NCBI GenBank assembly: GCA_942159475.1
Contig: OW804096.1
Location: 17,384,906 to 17,448,905, forward strand
Length of the DNA: 64,000 nt
From: Sthenelais limicola
Lineage: Eukaryota > Annelida > Polychaeta > Phyllodocida > Sigalionidae
Reading direction: 5' to 3'
Made by a program: the position numbers and the translations under genes. Position 1 is the stretch's first letter; each line of letters opens with the position of its first letter. Under the pieces are notes generated by a model. That model made no database searches, had not been told where the DNA came from, and was given only the letters and a program-made list of their open reading frames with translations. Below are positions 1 through 10,520 of this stretch, piece by piece.

Positions 1-126
1 ACTTATCTGTTGTCCTAGTGTTTACTATCATTGGAATCACCGTGATCTCCTCTTTTCAAATATGGTGATATCTTAAAATCCATATTTTGCGACTTATGAC
101 TCATTTTCCTAAAACAGATCACATAT
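1..126. mobile_element. Family B MITE, copy 1 (cut by window edge)
   Basis: Right end of family B, ending in the shared TIR (TTGCGACTTATGACTCATTT then a CACATCACAT-like terminus). The left part lies outside the window. Family B copies are usually ~280-450 bp with TIRs of ~40 bp. The TIR contains TGACTCA, a perfect AP-1 site. Confidence 0.7.
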
Positions 127-490
127 ATGTTTGTTTTTTGTCTACGGTTGAGTATTTTTTTTCCTCCTTAAAACTCTGTTCAGTCAGCCGGATTTAGTCC
201 CCGAGGGACCATAGTTTGTAGACGATGCATCCAGTTGCATTCTTCTAAATCTTTAGCTTCCTTGCCTTCCTTGGATTTTGCTTGTGACTTAATAAAACTT
301 AAGACCGAGATTTCCATGCCATGCATTTTCTCTGTGGCCCCTAATAGAATATTTCCTATTTTGTCACACCAAAATATCTATGACAAGAGTAAGAACAACA
401 AGGCAACCGATATAAACTGATCGTAAACTCTAAATTAATCAGAATATATCCCTACAGAAAACTTGTAACTTAACTTTTCTTTCATTGCAG

Positions 491-576
491 GTGAGAAAAC
501 AATTTACAACCTCAACAAGCACCTTCGTCTATACTCGGTGTCAAGCCCAGATGATACCAGTTCCATTGAGCGGCAC
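491..576 (+). other. Acceptor/donor juxtaposition and short unexplained stretch
   Basis: A pyrimidine-rich run ending in TTGCAG at 490 is followed directly by GTGAGA. This is a strong 3' splice site abutting a strong 5' splice site, the layout of a recursive splice site. No reading frame here can be tied to a known family. A single perfect motif of this kind also occurs by chance. Confidence 0.25.
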
Positions 577-856
577 ATATGTGATCTGTTTCCGGAAAAT
601 ATGTCATAAGTCGCAAAAAATAGATTTTGAGATACCATTATATTTGAAAAGATGAGATCATGCCGATTCCAATGATAGTAAACAGTTCAATAATCCATAA
701 GTATTTCTAGATTTTAAGTTCAACATTTTCGTTTTTGAAATTTTTTTTTCCAATATCTCTGGTGGTCAATAAACAGTAAAGTAACTAAATGTAGTCCATA
801 TGAGGACCTTCAAAACGAAATTTTGCAACTTATGATTCCTGAAACACATCACATAT
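577..856. mobile_element. Family B MITE, copy 2
   Basis: Starts ATGTGATCTGTTTCCGGAAA and ends in the inverted counterpart ATTCCTGAAACACATCACAT. It is a short copy (~280 bp) and the internal AP-1 core is lost by mutation. A candidate exon reading frame immediately upstream runs into it (see rejected items). Confidence 0.75.
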
Positions 857-1039
857 TATATATAAATTTATTTTATTTCATTTTATTACAAGTAACTTAA
901 CCCTTAATACGTGGCATATTACTTCTGGGCACGGCAATCTTAGTTAATAACATCGGTAAAAAGCTAACGATTTTTTGCTTTTATTCCGGACTTTTCTAAC
1001 CCATTTAACCACAATTTTTGAGGATTTTGTCAGGTTGGT

Positions 1040-1515
1040 TTTACTACAGAGTTTCTGAAAGTCCAAAGTTGAAATTTGAAAACCCGCCCAAATCCTCTCC
1101 TGTGGTGGCTTCACGTATTATCGCTCACCTGCAGCCATTTACTCTCAGCCAATTGTACTTCAAGTTTTTGTATAAACATATAACAGCAGCAAAATATTGA
1201 TAACATCAGACCTGCTGGTCAGAATATGTGTAAATTTGGTAAGATTTGTTGTCATAATAGCTGACAATTCAGCTTCGAAACTGCATTCTCAGTTATTACG
1301 ACAAAACAATCTTACCCAATTGTACTCATATTCTGACTGATAGAACTGAATTTATTAATATTCTGCTGTTGGATAAATATATTAATACAAGAATTTGAAG
1401 ATAAATCCGCTGTGGGAAATGGGCCACCGGTGAGCGATAATAAGTAAAGTAATCGTAAGAAAGGATTTGGGCAGGTCCTCCAAATAAAACTGAGGACGTT
1501 TTAAAAGTGCTGTAG
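1040..1515. mobile_element. Long foldback (inverted-repeat) element
   Basis: Two arms of ~220 bp are inverted copies of each other around a centre near 1,275. Paired landmarks include CCCAAATCCT (~1,088) with AGGATTTGGG (~1,463), TATTATCGCTCACC with its complement, and the central hairpin at 1,221-1,340. Related single-arm fragments occur near 19.38, 28.4, 29.1 and 53.1 kb, so this is a dispersed family. No coding capacity was found. Confidence 0.7.
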
Positions 1516-1730
1516 CAAAAACAACGATGTTTTTTTGGTTTTTACAACCGACTTTATTTCTGAAACCTGCCTTCGGGGCATATCCATTTCTAAGTACAAA
1601 TTATATCAAGAGTGGCAATAAGAATACAAAGTAACAAGAAGCATCACCAAGGAGTGTTTTCAACAACGATGTTAACTGAGAGTATAGCTTTAAGTGAACC
1701 TAGTATCATCTGGGATGAGGCAGAGTATAG

Positions 1731-1965
1731 GGGTCAGATTTTCCGAAAATGCACAATTCGCCTTTACCAATCCTCTCGAACAACCCACATTTAAGACAAA
1801 AATTAGCTTAAAAATGCAGTTTAACATAACAGAACTGATACTTTAAACCAATGCGATACCAAATATACTCAGATACACCCAAAATTTATCATTTTTTAGC
1901 AGAATTTAGCAGAAATTACTAAATATGTACAGCTGCCAATTATACATTTTCTGAAAATCTGACCC
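1731..1965. mobile_element. Family A MITE, copy 1
   Basis: 235 bp with ~28-bp terminal inverted repeats beginning GGGTCAGATTTTCNGAAAAT and ending in the complement (…AAATCTGACCC). Family A is the commonest repeat here, at about 26 loci. Copies have no coding capacity. At least three internal sequence variants share the same ends. Confidence 0.9.
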
Positions 1966-2663
1966 ATATGAAAGACAGCTTATCATCAATCCTGCATATT
2001 TATGAATAGGTAGGTCTTTCTCTGTTCCACTCCACTCACGGTACATCATGACACTTTGCCTGATATTCTCCAATAACATTCAAATACAAGAATGAGGTTT
2101 ATATGATGCAGTTCAACAGAACTGGGCACGTTTTCCTTGATCGACGCAATTAAATATCAAAATACATTGCAGCATGAACACCTAGGCAAAGTGCTACTGA
2201 ATTAAATGAAATTGTAGGATTTGATACGTGGGAAACTGCCAAAAGACCATTGCCTCATATTCAATGATAACTTCATAACTTAATTAAGGAGTTTGTTAGC
2301 GTCTTTTGTTCATTTTTTCCCAGTATCAGTAGATTAACTTGCTAAATATTGTCTGTATCAACCTTTTTCATGTTCCAATGGATTCCCCATGCCTTAAAAC
2401 CTAGAAAAAGTGTATCCACACTTGATTACATGTTTATTTTAACCCAAGTTATGGAGTTTCAGAGTGTTAGTGGGGTCCATTTTTGTTTTCAGCAGTCTTG
2501 GGTTTTCCTACGGGAGTTGAATTTAATTGTTTTGAAATATGTTAATAGACATAGAATTTTTTGGTAAGGAATGTGTTCACAGATTTTTGTAATATTCCCT
2601 GACTACATGATATAATGATCATAATTTTAGCATAAAACAGGTGTGACAAATGTTGTTAAAGAC
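1966..2663. other. Unannotated AT-rich stretch
   Basis: No repeat family, splice-site pair or convincing reading frame was seen. A 72-codon frame at 2,349-2,567 has no recognisable features. Confidence 0.4.
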
Positions 2664-2930
2664 AGTCTAGGTCCAAACCCCAGATCAGATCTGAATGGTA
2701 TTTTAGTGATTCGACGCCTACTTCGTTAATCGGTTTCCTGGCCTATGACTAGGCGTTCTATTGGAACTATAATGGCACTTTGCGGTTTGAGGCAAGAGGA
2801 CTTCCCTCCGTTTGGAGGGACTCTCTCATCTTTGGGCCTAGACAGAGGAAGGGAAATGGTAAGGAAGGATTTGTTATGCACCGTGTCCCTGCATATCCTA
2901 TACCTGTGGGTGCTATAAGGTTGATTAAGG
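2664..2930 (-). mobile_element. Family C MITE-like element, copy 1
   Basis: Ends are inverted copies starting GTCTAGGYCCAAA. The interior carries the family hallmarks TAGGCGTYC, the 'AACTATAATGGCA' block and a subterminal segment (AAACTGAGGGAAAGCC and relatives). The same module recurs at 6.54, 8.64, 30.2, 43.4, 56.3, 57.55 and 63.27 kb. Confidence 0.65.
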
Positions 2931-3228
2931 CAGGCTAGCAAGTGTTTAGAGCCCAATATAAGACTAATTAGCTACAGCTAATTACACTTCCCCAGAGCCC
3001 TGTCCATCAGCACTCACCCCACCTCACCAAGGCCTTGTGAACACCTTACATAATTCATACACTTTTGTTTAGGTCTAATTATGATAGAGCAAGGATCCGT
3101 TTGGATATGTACAGAAAGATAATGAAACCAGTTTCTACTGTTGCTAATCTGATGCATTACAATGAGACAGGAAGTCTAGGTATTACAATAAGACATTAAC
3201 ATATACACAGGTGTAGTATAGTCTGTCT

Positions 3229-3600
3229 AGAAAGTAGTTGACACGTGATTCCTTAGTTCCTTTAATGGGAGGGAAAAGTGGGAGATTTTGTATTTCTATT
3301 TATGACAAGGACTTGTCAACCCTTTGCCCAGCGAGTCGCCCATTGCAATCAACCATGGAGAAACAGGGCCAGTATAATCAGCTCTTCCTTCCACCTAAGC
3401 AAAACAACAGCTGCTCCACATAGAACAGAGACAGGGCAATACAATGCAGCTGGATATTTGGCCATGGTCGGTCGCAAACGGTCATGGTCAGTCGCAAACG
3501 GCGATTCAAGGAGCAAAGGTTTGAAGTCAAAACTCCCCCACTTTTCCCTCCCCTTAAAGGGACCAAGGAATCACGTGTCAACTACTTTCTAGACAGACTA
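3229..3600. mobile_element. Tc1/mariner-style MITE with ~70-bp TIRs and TA flanks
   Basis: Ends are perfect inverted copies over TAGTCTGTCTAGAAAGTAGT and continue as TIRs of ~70 bp. TA dinucleotides flank both ends (3,227-3,228 and 3,601-3,602), matching the Tc1/mariner target duplication. The interior holds a short direct repeat (GGTCATGGTCAGTCGCAAAC twice near 3,465-3,502). There is no transposase, so it is non-autonomous. The two short reading frames inside come from the TIRs. Confidence 0.85.
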
Positions 3601-4207
3601 TAGAACGGATGTAATAGAGAAGTAAACCCATGTGTGGTGTAAAGCTCGAAAGAAGACACTCCTCTTGATGTGCCTTACCTACCACTTATATAGACTTGTC
3701 GTTATATTATAACGTATTACTACCTTTTGGTACAGTATTACTGCTTTTTGCCTAAAAATTAGTGTTCTTATATGATACCTTGCCTCATCCAATGCATTCC
3801 TTTATTGTACATAACGTTGTTACTTCACTATATCGATGAACGACAATGTACAACAGTGTAAACAATTATCAATTGTCAGCTAGTACTCTTGCTTCATGTG
3901 TACCTACTCATTCCATCCAAAGTTAACTTTTTGTTACTATTAAGCCCCAAAAAGGGATTTTTACTTTTCACTTTGTAACAATCACTTCAAGAAAAAACGT
4001 TGGCATCCATAGGAAGACCTGGCATGTCTCTATGTCAGAATTGAACGACCAGTTGTAAGCAAGAAAGCACTAAGTCATAAACATATAGTTGGTAACCTGA
4101 TAACTTCCCAGCGGTGATATTTCTTTGATTGAGATGTGTGGAAGACGGAATTCCATTAAACCTCTCGAAATCTGTCACCTCCTCATTAAAACAACAGCTG
4201 GGTTAGG

Positions 4208-4390
4208 ATGGAGGAACTCAGATTTGGGGGACAGCTCCTGTCTTGTCTTATCATCACCCTCTCCCCCACAGCCCTGGATGCGGTGAAGCACAACACCAGA
4301 GGCAGTGAGGTGTATCAATATCAGGATGGCGGGCCTGATTGCCAAAAGAACTGGTCCTCCCTCCCCTCAGCTTCGAACTTGGTCAGTTAA
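4208..4390 (+). CDS. Possible small secreted peptide or first exon (hypothetical)
   Basis: A 60-codon frame whose ATG sits in an acceptable context (aggATGG). Residues ~1-25 look like a signal peptide: polar start, then a hydrophobic stretch (LLSCLIITLSPTALDA), with a plausible cleavage site after ALDA. The remainder is short and polar with one Cys and an NWS N-glycosylation sequon. A consensus donor GTGAGT lies 22 bp past the stop (4,413), so the frame could belong to a first exon. No family is recognised, and a chance ORF of this length is quite possible. Confidence 0.25.
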   Translation: MEELRFGGQLLSCLIITLSPTALDAVKHNTRGSEVYQYQDGGPDCQKNWSSLPSASNLVS

Positions 4391-4690
4391 GAACTATAGT
4401 GATACAAGCTTGTGAGTAGTATCAGTAAAGTGGACATTGTGTAAGGTATCATGTTGGTTTTTTTTATATCATTTCAGGCTACTATGATATTTAAACAGTT
4501 ACAAAAGACACAATAATCATCATGATTGTTTTCAAGCATTGCCTCTGACTAACAAATCCTGATACTTTCAATTCTTTCAAAAGATGAGCTAAGTTAACAT
4601 TCATTTTTTCGCAAAAACTTCCATATTTCATTTACTCTAACCACTATGAACTGTACTGTATGAACTGCTGTATTCATACATATATAATCT

Positions 4691-4875
4691 CAATGTACAA
4701 TTGGCAGCTCTAAACATTTAGGAAATTCTCCTAAATTAGGCTGAACAATGAAGAGTACCGGGTATATCTGAGTATATTAAGATCGCATTGATTTTAAGTG
4801 TCATTTTTGTCTTAAATGTGCGTTATTTGAGAGGATTGGAGAAGGCGAATTGTACATTTTCTTAAAATCTGACCC
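4691..4875. mobile_element. Family A MITE, copy 2 (left end truncated)
   Basis: Starts inside the TIR (CAATGTACAATTGGCAGCTC) and ends …AAAATCTGACCC. It belongs to the GTATATCTGAGTATAT internal variant. Confidence 0.8.
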
Positions 4876-5175
4876 CCCTAACGTTACATATGCCCTGGAC
4901 TTCAATTATTGTGAAAATCAAAGAACTCAGACTCCAGAAAAACGTGCAGACCTAGATATTCCTCCGTTGGCATATTATAGAAACAGATTACAGGTGCAAG
5001 ATACACTTTCATGATAATTTGAATAATTAAATCGGCTCACAAAGGGACTTCATAGATAATTTATTTTCCCCATTCTCCTCAATCACCATGATCACCATGA
5101 GGAGCATGGGGAATTAAAGTAAAGCTAAAATGCAATGAATGAATGGATATGCCTAGTGTTTATGCATGTTCTCTA

Positions 5176-5240
5176 AAGCCAGTCTCATTGGTCAAGTGGT
5201 TAGCCTGTTAGACTTTCAAACTGGACATTCAAATCAGGCA
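5176..5240 (+). repeat. Degenerate tRNA-like sequence (possible SINE head)
   Basis: GGTCAAGTGGTTAGCC resembles a pol III A box and ATTCAAATCAGG a B box, 30-odd bases apart, with an intervening anticodon-arm-like ACTTTCAAAC. The overall shape is closest to tRNA-Glu(TTC). The acceptor stem does not pair, so it is a SINE head or tRNA pseudogene rather than a tRNA. Confidence 0.3.
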
Positions 5241-5776
5241 AGAGAAAACGGCCGCTGGTTCGCGAAAATAAGCGAAGGCGCTGCAGGAAAGGATTTTGAT
5301 ACAAATTTGGACTTTTTTGTGGGCTTGCAGCAAAAGCAGCTGGAAAAAAGATTCACAATTGTGGTCAAACACGAAAAAACAGAACAACAAGTAGAAGGTG
5401 TCTGGTTTTTGACCAGTGTTAACTGAAAATGCAGCTATATCATATATGTATAGAAGCATTAATGCATTAGGCTCATTGTCAGGGTCTGTTGTTAGTTAAT
5501 ATTATTTGGTGATAGAGGCAACCATTCATTATGCTACACAATAACAATGTCATGGTAAAAGCCTATACATGTTCCTTCCATTACCACATTACTGGTAAAG
5601 TGATTATCTATGGTAAGTGATAAATCATCTAATAAATGCTCCTGAATAATGGGAGTCCTTTAGTGGTTACTTCCTGACACTGCATTATGTGGCTAAGTGT
5701 GGGATGGATCCAGGAAAGTTCTCATCATTCCCCAGGATTAATAGGTAATCAGCATTTCTGAGAAACCTTAAGATGT

Positions 5777-5870
5777 GGGTAACATTTTCGGAGAATGTAC
5801 AATTCAACTTCGCCAGTCTTCTGAAATAACCCAAATTTCAGACGAAAATATTGACCTGAAAATCTGACCC
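5777..5870. mobile_element. Family A MITE, copy 3 (internally deleted)
   Basis: Both ends are present (GGGTAACATTTTCGGAGAAT and AAAATCTGACCC) but only 94 bp remain. Most of the interior is missing. Confidence 0.75.
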
Positions 5871-6537
5871 TAGTACTAGGGACCATAGCCCCTGCACAAA
5901 GTCAGGTGTAGTGGCGAAGATAATTGTGACTGTGAACTCTATAGTACACTATGCATGGTCCGTTCCACTGGCGTCGCAGATTCAATTCAGCTGAACCCAG
6001 TTAGTCAGATGGCATGCGAATTTAACACCAGTGGCGCCGTAGGCTGAAATATCTCCCAGTAGGTTAAGACGGAATCTTCCGCTGCCACTCTATTAAGGTG
6101 TTCGTGCCGACCGCCACCGGCGAAAATGGTGATAACACCAGCAAAAAATGTAAAGATAGTCATGGGGTTAAAAAATATGAAAAGAGTACATTCATTCTCA
6201 GCTACCCATAGCTATAAATCTTTACATATTTGAAAGAGTAGAACCTGAGCAATTTTAGGCCTACTCCCTACCTACTCTGTTTCTTATGTTGTGGGAGCCA
6301 TAACCAGAAGCTCCCGCCTTAGCAAAGCTAGAAAAGCTAGGTGGCGTGAAGGTCGGATAATGTATTTTCGCACTATCAAGGATAGGGAGAATTGGTTTTG
6401 GTTAGATTAAAAGATCAGTGGAAACCAACTAGTTGTACTTGTAGCACTTTATTTTCTTCTGTCTTTCGAGGCTTATCTCTTGTATAGCATAGGAAAAAAG
6501 TACCATACTACTCTTGCCAGTATGTATTCCTCTGGTC

Positions 6538-6702
6538 AATCTAGGCTGAGAGACTCCTCTCTTTCAGGTAAGAATGGTCTCAGTGATTGGACACCTACTG
6601 CGCTAATCACTTTCCTGCCATAGAGTAGAGTAGGCGTCCTAATAAGTTTGAAATGAGGCTTTCCCTTAGTTTGCAGGGAGTCTCGTAACTCTGAGCCTAG
6701 AC
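6538..6702 (-). mobile_element. Family C element, copy 2
   Basis: Reverse-orientation copy with TAGGCGTCC, the 'CTAATCACTTTCCTGCC' block and the subterminal GAGGCTTTCCCTTAGTTTGC segment, ending in GAGCCTAGAC. Confidence 0.6.
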
Positions 6703-6764
6703 TGATGTGGTTCCCTATAGTAGGTGACCATTCAGCTGTAAGCAACTATGAAGAAATGCCTTAA

Positions 6765-6988
6765 GGTTAAGATTTTCAGAAAATGTACAATTAGCAACTG
6801 TACACATTCAGTAAATTCTGCTAAATTAGGCTGCAATTTGGTCAATACTAGGTAAATTCGAGTATATTCAGCATTGCATTGATTGTAGCAATCTGTTTGG
6901 TTAGGTTATACTGTATTTTAAACTTTATTTTCGTCTGAAATTTGGGATATTTGAGAAGATGAATTGTACATTCTCTGAAAATATGACC
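6765..6988. mobile_element. Family A MITE, copy 4
   Basis: Ends GGTTAAGATTTTCAGAAAAT and TTCTCTGAAAATATGACC are mutated but clear. It is the internal variant with AAATTCGAGTATATTC. Confidence 0.85.
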
Positions 6989-7129
6989 TTTAAAAACTTG
7001 ATAACAAGTATAGTACGGCAGAGGGTAATAACACATTGGAGAGTTAGACCATATATATTATGGTGCTCACCATGGCATTGTACACTGCATTCTAGATTTA
7101 CGATCACAGACGCTAGAGGAACAAATGGA

Positions 7130-7250
7130 AAAGGAAGTTGTCACGTCCATTCTCACTTCTACCGACAGCGCATGCGCATAGGAAGTGTGATGACGTCACG
7201 GAAGTGATTATGGTATGTGAGGACATGCGCGTTGGTCCCGTGACTTCCGG
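7130..7250 (+). promoter_or_regulatory. Promoter-like NRF-1 / CRE / ETS cluster
   Basis: Within ~100 bp there are a palindromic NRF-1-type site (GCGCATGCGC, ~7,168), a perfect CRE (TGACGTCA, 7,191-7,198), an adjacent ETS site (CGGAAGTG), a second NRF-1-like half (CATGCGCG) and ACTTCCGG at 7,243. A donor-like CCG|GTGAGA follows at 7,249/7,250. This is the usual makeup of TATA-less housekeeping promoters. The direction is inferred only from the donor-like motif. A 14-nt G run lies just downstream (~7,294). Confidence 0.4.
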
Positions 7251-7373
7251 TGAGAAGAAGATGTGAGGGTGTGAGTCGGGGAGGGGGGATGGCGGGGGGG
7301 GGGGGGGTGGTGATTGTTGTTGCTGAAAATCTTTAGTCAGTTTTGGCCGTCATTTTTGTTATAGCATAAGCAC

Positions 7374-7475
7374 AATAGGGTATTCCAATGGGTCACTGCG
7401 CAACTTATCATTTAACAACATTTTTATCGAAAATTGCAAGAATGTTTTCACCGATATCATAGCTTTTTTAACAAT
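7374..7475. mobile_element. Family D MITE, copy 1 (fragment)
   Basis: Begins AATAGGG and shares with full copies the block 'CAACATTTTTATCGAAAATT GCAAGAATGTTTTCACCGAT' (split here for length). Only the left third is preserved. Confidence 0.5.
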
Positions 7476-7806
7476 GAATTTAAATCACTAATTTATTCCA
7501 TTCCATTGGTGCCAATACAAAATTCCGGTTCCGGATGGCAGCAGGGATTACCCCTTCAAGCTGGCAATTCACCACAATCATATAGATATTGAACTTCTAT
7601 TGTTTCCCCAGTAAACTCGAGAGAAAATATTTTGGCACACTAAAGTTGCTTAACAAATTTCCGTCTAATGATAAAATCTTGCCATTTAAACTGATTTTTG
7701 ATAACTAAGTTTTGTGCCTAGTTCCTCCTTCAAATCTGGAATTTTGGGGCGAATTGATGAAGGAAAATTGTTTATTTTCTGATGCCCTGACTCCCCGTAT
7801 TCTTAC

Positions 7807-7846
7807 TAAGATAAGATAAGATGAGATAAGATAAGATAAGATAAGA
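7807..7846. repeat. (GATAA)n microsatellite, possible LINE 3' tail
   Basis: Seven to eight units of GATAA with one variant, followed by AAATCTTTTATTTGTCC. Short tandem tails of this type often mark the 3' end of a LINE inserted on the opposite strand, but no LINE coding sequence is adjacent. Confidence 0.5.
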
Positions 7847-8426
7847 AATCTTTTATTTGTCCAGTAACTCGAAAAGACAATATGAAGAGACAGACGGGTC
7901 TACATGACTATATGAAAAATTAATTCCATTTCTACCGACAGTTACCTTTAATTGTGATAGCCTTTTTACTACGATTACCCCACATTTTTCATAAAACCAC
8001 CCAATCCCCCTTCCCTCCTGTATAACCTCTTACCCGTCAGAGCGATTTGTCTGCAGGTCGTCCATAACCATAGCTTGTTAACCTTACAGATAGATATAGA
8101 CACCTTATAGTCTGCAGGCTGTAAGAATTCAGAAAGAAACCTCCGAAAATCTGTTCCCGCTAATGGCCGCTGTCATGGCGCTACTTCCGGTAGTGTATGG
8201 GGAATATTATCCAGCGGTGTATCAGGAATATCACCCGCCAATCTTCAATGGTTTTTGTGCGGACATGCCCTGAGGCACATCTCCCTTAAAGGAGCTCTAG
8301 GTTACCAAGGGGATAATGACGTCATGACCCCAGCGTCTTTGTCACTTAAGGGGAGGTCTTTGTGGCTGTGCGGCAAATATGCACTTCCATGCGGCCGTCT
8401 TCTGTGAAAGACTGAAAATGCGTGTA

Positions 8427-8627
8427 ATACCCTGCCCACACACAGCCGATTTGTTCCCCGATTGTCCCCCGATTTGGGTCTCCTGATGAATCCTAGGATT
8501 TCATTTCCAATACTGGTTGATGTTATTTCAAAAACATAAATCAGGACTTGAAATGAAATCATAAGATTCATTGGGAGACATCGGGGGGAAATCAGGGGAC
8601 AAATCGGCTGGGTGTGGGCAGAGTTTA
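8427..8627. mobile_element. Foldback element, ~90-bp arms
   Basis: The left arm CTGCCCACACACAGCCGATT… is matched by the inverted right arm …AATCGGCTGGGTGTGGGCAG, and similarity continues ~90 bp inwards. A 119-codon minus-strand frame across it is a by-product of the inverted repeat. Confidence 0.75.
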
Positions 8628-8635
8628 AGAGACTA

Positions 8636-8815
8636 GACTCAGAGTTGAGAGAATCATCCAAACTGAGGGAAAGCCTCTAGCTCCTAAGCGTAACATCTCA
8701 TCTTTAGGATCCCTTCAAATTAGGACGACTATTCCACGGCTTCGAAAACCATTAGCGCAGTAGGCGTCCACTCACTAACATACAGTTCTTATCTGATCTG
8801 ATCGAGAGGCTGTGA
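8636..8815 (+). mobile_element. Family C element, copy 3
   Basis: Forward copy: GACTCAGAGTTGAGAGAATC, AACTGAGGGAAAGCCTCTAG, ATTAGCGCAGTAGGCGTCC and a TTCTTATCTGATCTGA end. Confidence 0.65.
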
Positions 8816-9052
8816 TAAAATTGGTAACCGAAAAAAGAAATGAAACATTGCATTTTCAATATTCATTTCAGTTAGCTATAGGATATGTTCTACAACAAAA
8901 ATAACAATTCAGTTTGACCGTCAGTAGATTAGCCATGCATGTCTGGGGGCCAGACACGGTATCCATCTCTATTGCGTGTTTAGAAAGACAGCAAACCTAT
9001 TGAATTACAAGTAAAACACCTTACAACTATAAATCCTACAATACTACCTCAG

Positions 9053-9600
9053 GGGTTATATTAGTGAAAGACGAGCTATAGGAGCTGAACTAAACAGCCT
9101 GGTAAAACATCATACATCAATAGATGGTATAATGCTATCTTAGAGGTTAGTGAAAGGCCAGCTATAGGAGCTGAACTAAACATGCTGGTTCAACACATAA
9201 ATAGATGGTAGTACAATACCTGACCGTTATGACTGATCAGGTAAAACATCATACATCAATAGATGGTAGTGTACTGCCCTAGAGGTTAGTAAAAAAAACA
9301 GCTATAGGAGCTGAATTAAACAGGCTGGTATAACAACACAGCAACAGATGGTAGTATACTACCTGACAGTTTTGGGGCTGATCTAAACAGCCAGGTAAAA
9401 CGTCATACATCAATAGATGGTAGTATACTACCCTAGAGGTTAGTGGAAGACCAGCTATAGGAGCTGAATTAAACAGGCTGGTATAACAACACAGCAATAG
9501 ATGGTAGTACAACAACATGGACCTAAACAGTCTGGTAAAACACCATACAGCAATAAATGGACGCATACTACCACATAGGTTGCTGGAAGACTTGCTATGG
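9053..9600. repeat. Satellite E, degenerate array 1
   Basis: Six or so diverged units of the 86-bp satellite. Recurrent blocks are AGCTATAGGAGCTGAA, ACAGCCTGGTAAAACATCAT and AATAGATGGTAGTATACTAC. Unit lengths vary from internal deletions. Full arrays of the same satellite lie at 42.2 and 46.4 kb. Confidence 0.8.
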
Positions 9601-9693
9601 ATTCTAGGTTATTGTTACCTACCATAGATAAAACTAAGGGAGCAGGACTAAAGCGCCTGGGGGATCGTTGCTGCTATAACTATTTCTCCGTAT

Positions 9694-9928
9694 GGGTAAG
9701 ATTTTCAGAAAATGTACAATTGGCAGCTCTACACATTTAATAAATTCCGCTGAATTAGGCTGCAATTTGGTCAATACTAGGTAAATTCGAGTATATTCGG
9801 TATTGCATTAATTCTAGCAATCTGTTTGGTTAGGTTGAACTGTATTTTGTACTTTATTTTCGTCTGAAATTTGGGTTATTTGAGGAGATTGGCGAAGTTG
9901 AATTGTACATTTTCTGAAAATCTGACCC
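9694..9928. mobile_element. Family A MITE, copy 5
   Basis: Full 235-bp copy flanked by GTAT on both sides (9,690-9,693 and 9,929-9,932), a 4-bp target duplication. Beyond it, CTATTTCTCC on the left and GGAGAAATAG on the right are inverted copies, so the target may have been a small palindrome. Confidence 0.9.
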
Positions 9929-10172
9929 GTATACACTTCGAATGGAGAAATAGTTAGTGAGAAAGCAGAGCAACGGGCTCAGATCACCGGCAATCAGACC
10001 AACTGTAGGAACTGAACGTCCTTGTAACACCTCATTTAATACAAGCCCAAAATGTTCACTTCTATCTTTTTTAAAATAATAGAAATAAAATAGAAAAAGA
10101 TATATCTTTAATAAAGAAAAAGGTTGCAAATGTGTGAAAAAAGTGTATCAACATGACTTGAACGAGATGCTA

Positions 10173-10520
10173 GTCACATATCACAAAATATTTGAAAGGA
10201 TGAGATCAAGCCGATTTCAATGAGTGTAAACATGAAGATCAGCTCTAAGAGGTGTTCTATATTTTAGGTTTGATATATTTATGTTTAAAAAAAGGTTGGC
10301 AATATTGCTGGGTGGGCAGTTACTAGTGAAGTAGCTAAATCGACACTCTAGGAATGACCTTAAAATGCACGGATACATTTAATACACTGTGTTAAAAGTT
10401 TTCCATCTATTCATACAAACGGCCCAAAATCAGAACATTCCAACAAAGAGATCGTGTGAATAAAACACCTTGAAAAATATCTATTTTACAACTAGCAACA
10501 CATTTTCCTTTAACACATTT
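10173..10520. mobile_element. Family B MITE, copy 3 (diverged)
   Basis: Contains the family blocks TTTGAAAGGATGAGATCAAG, a gtaaaca block and AACATTCCAACAAAGAGATC, and ends near CATTTTCCTTTAACACA. The ends are eroded. Confidence 0.6.

Noticed and set aside
491..609. Coding-looking frame after the acceptor at 490 (…EKTIYNLNKHLRLYSVSSPD…)
   Set aside because: Its last ~12 codons and the stop lie inside a family B MITE, no family is recognised, and the acceptor is equally well read as a recursive site.
3238..3592. Frames on both strands starting MTRDSLVPL
   Set aside because: The same peptide on both strands is the translation of the MITE's inverted ends.
8302..8661. 119-codon minus-strand frame
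   Set aside because: It runs across a foldback element and a family C end; no protein features.
9279..9566. 95-codon minus-strand frame
   Set aside because: Translation of satellite E units (repeated YYHLLLCCYTS).
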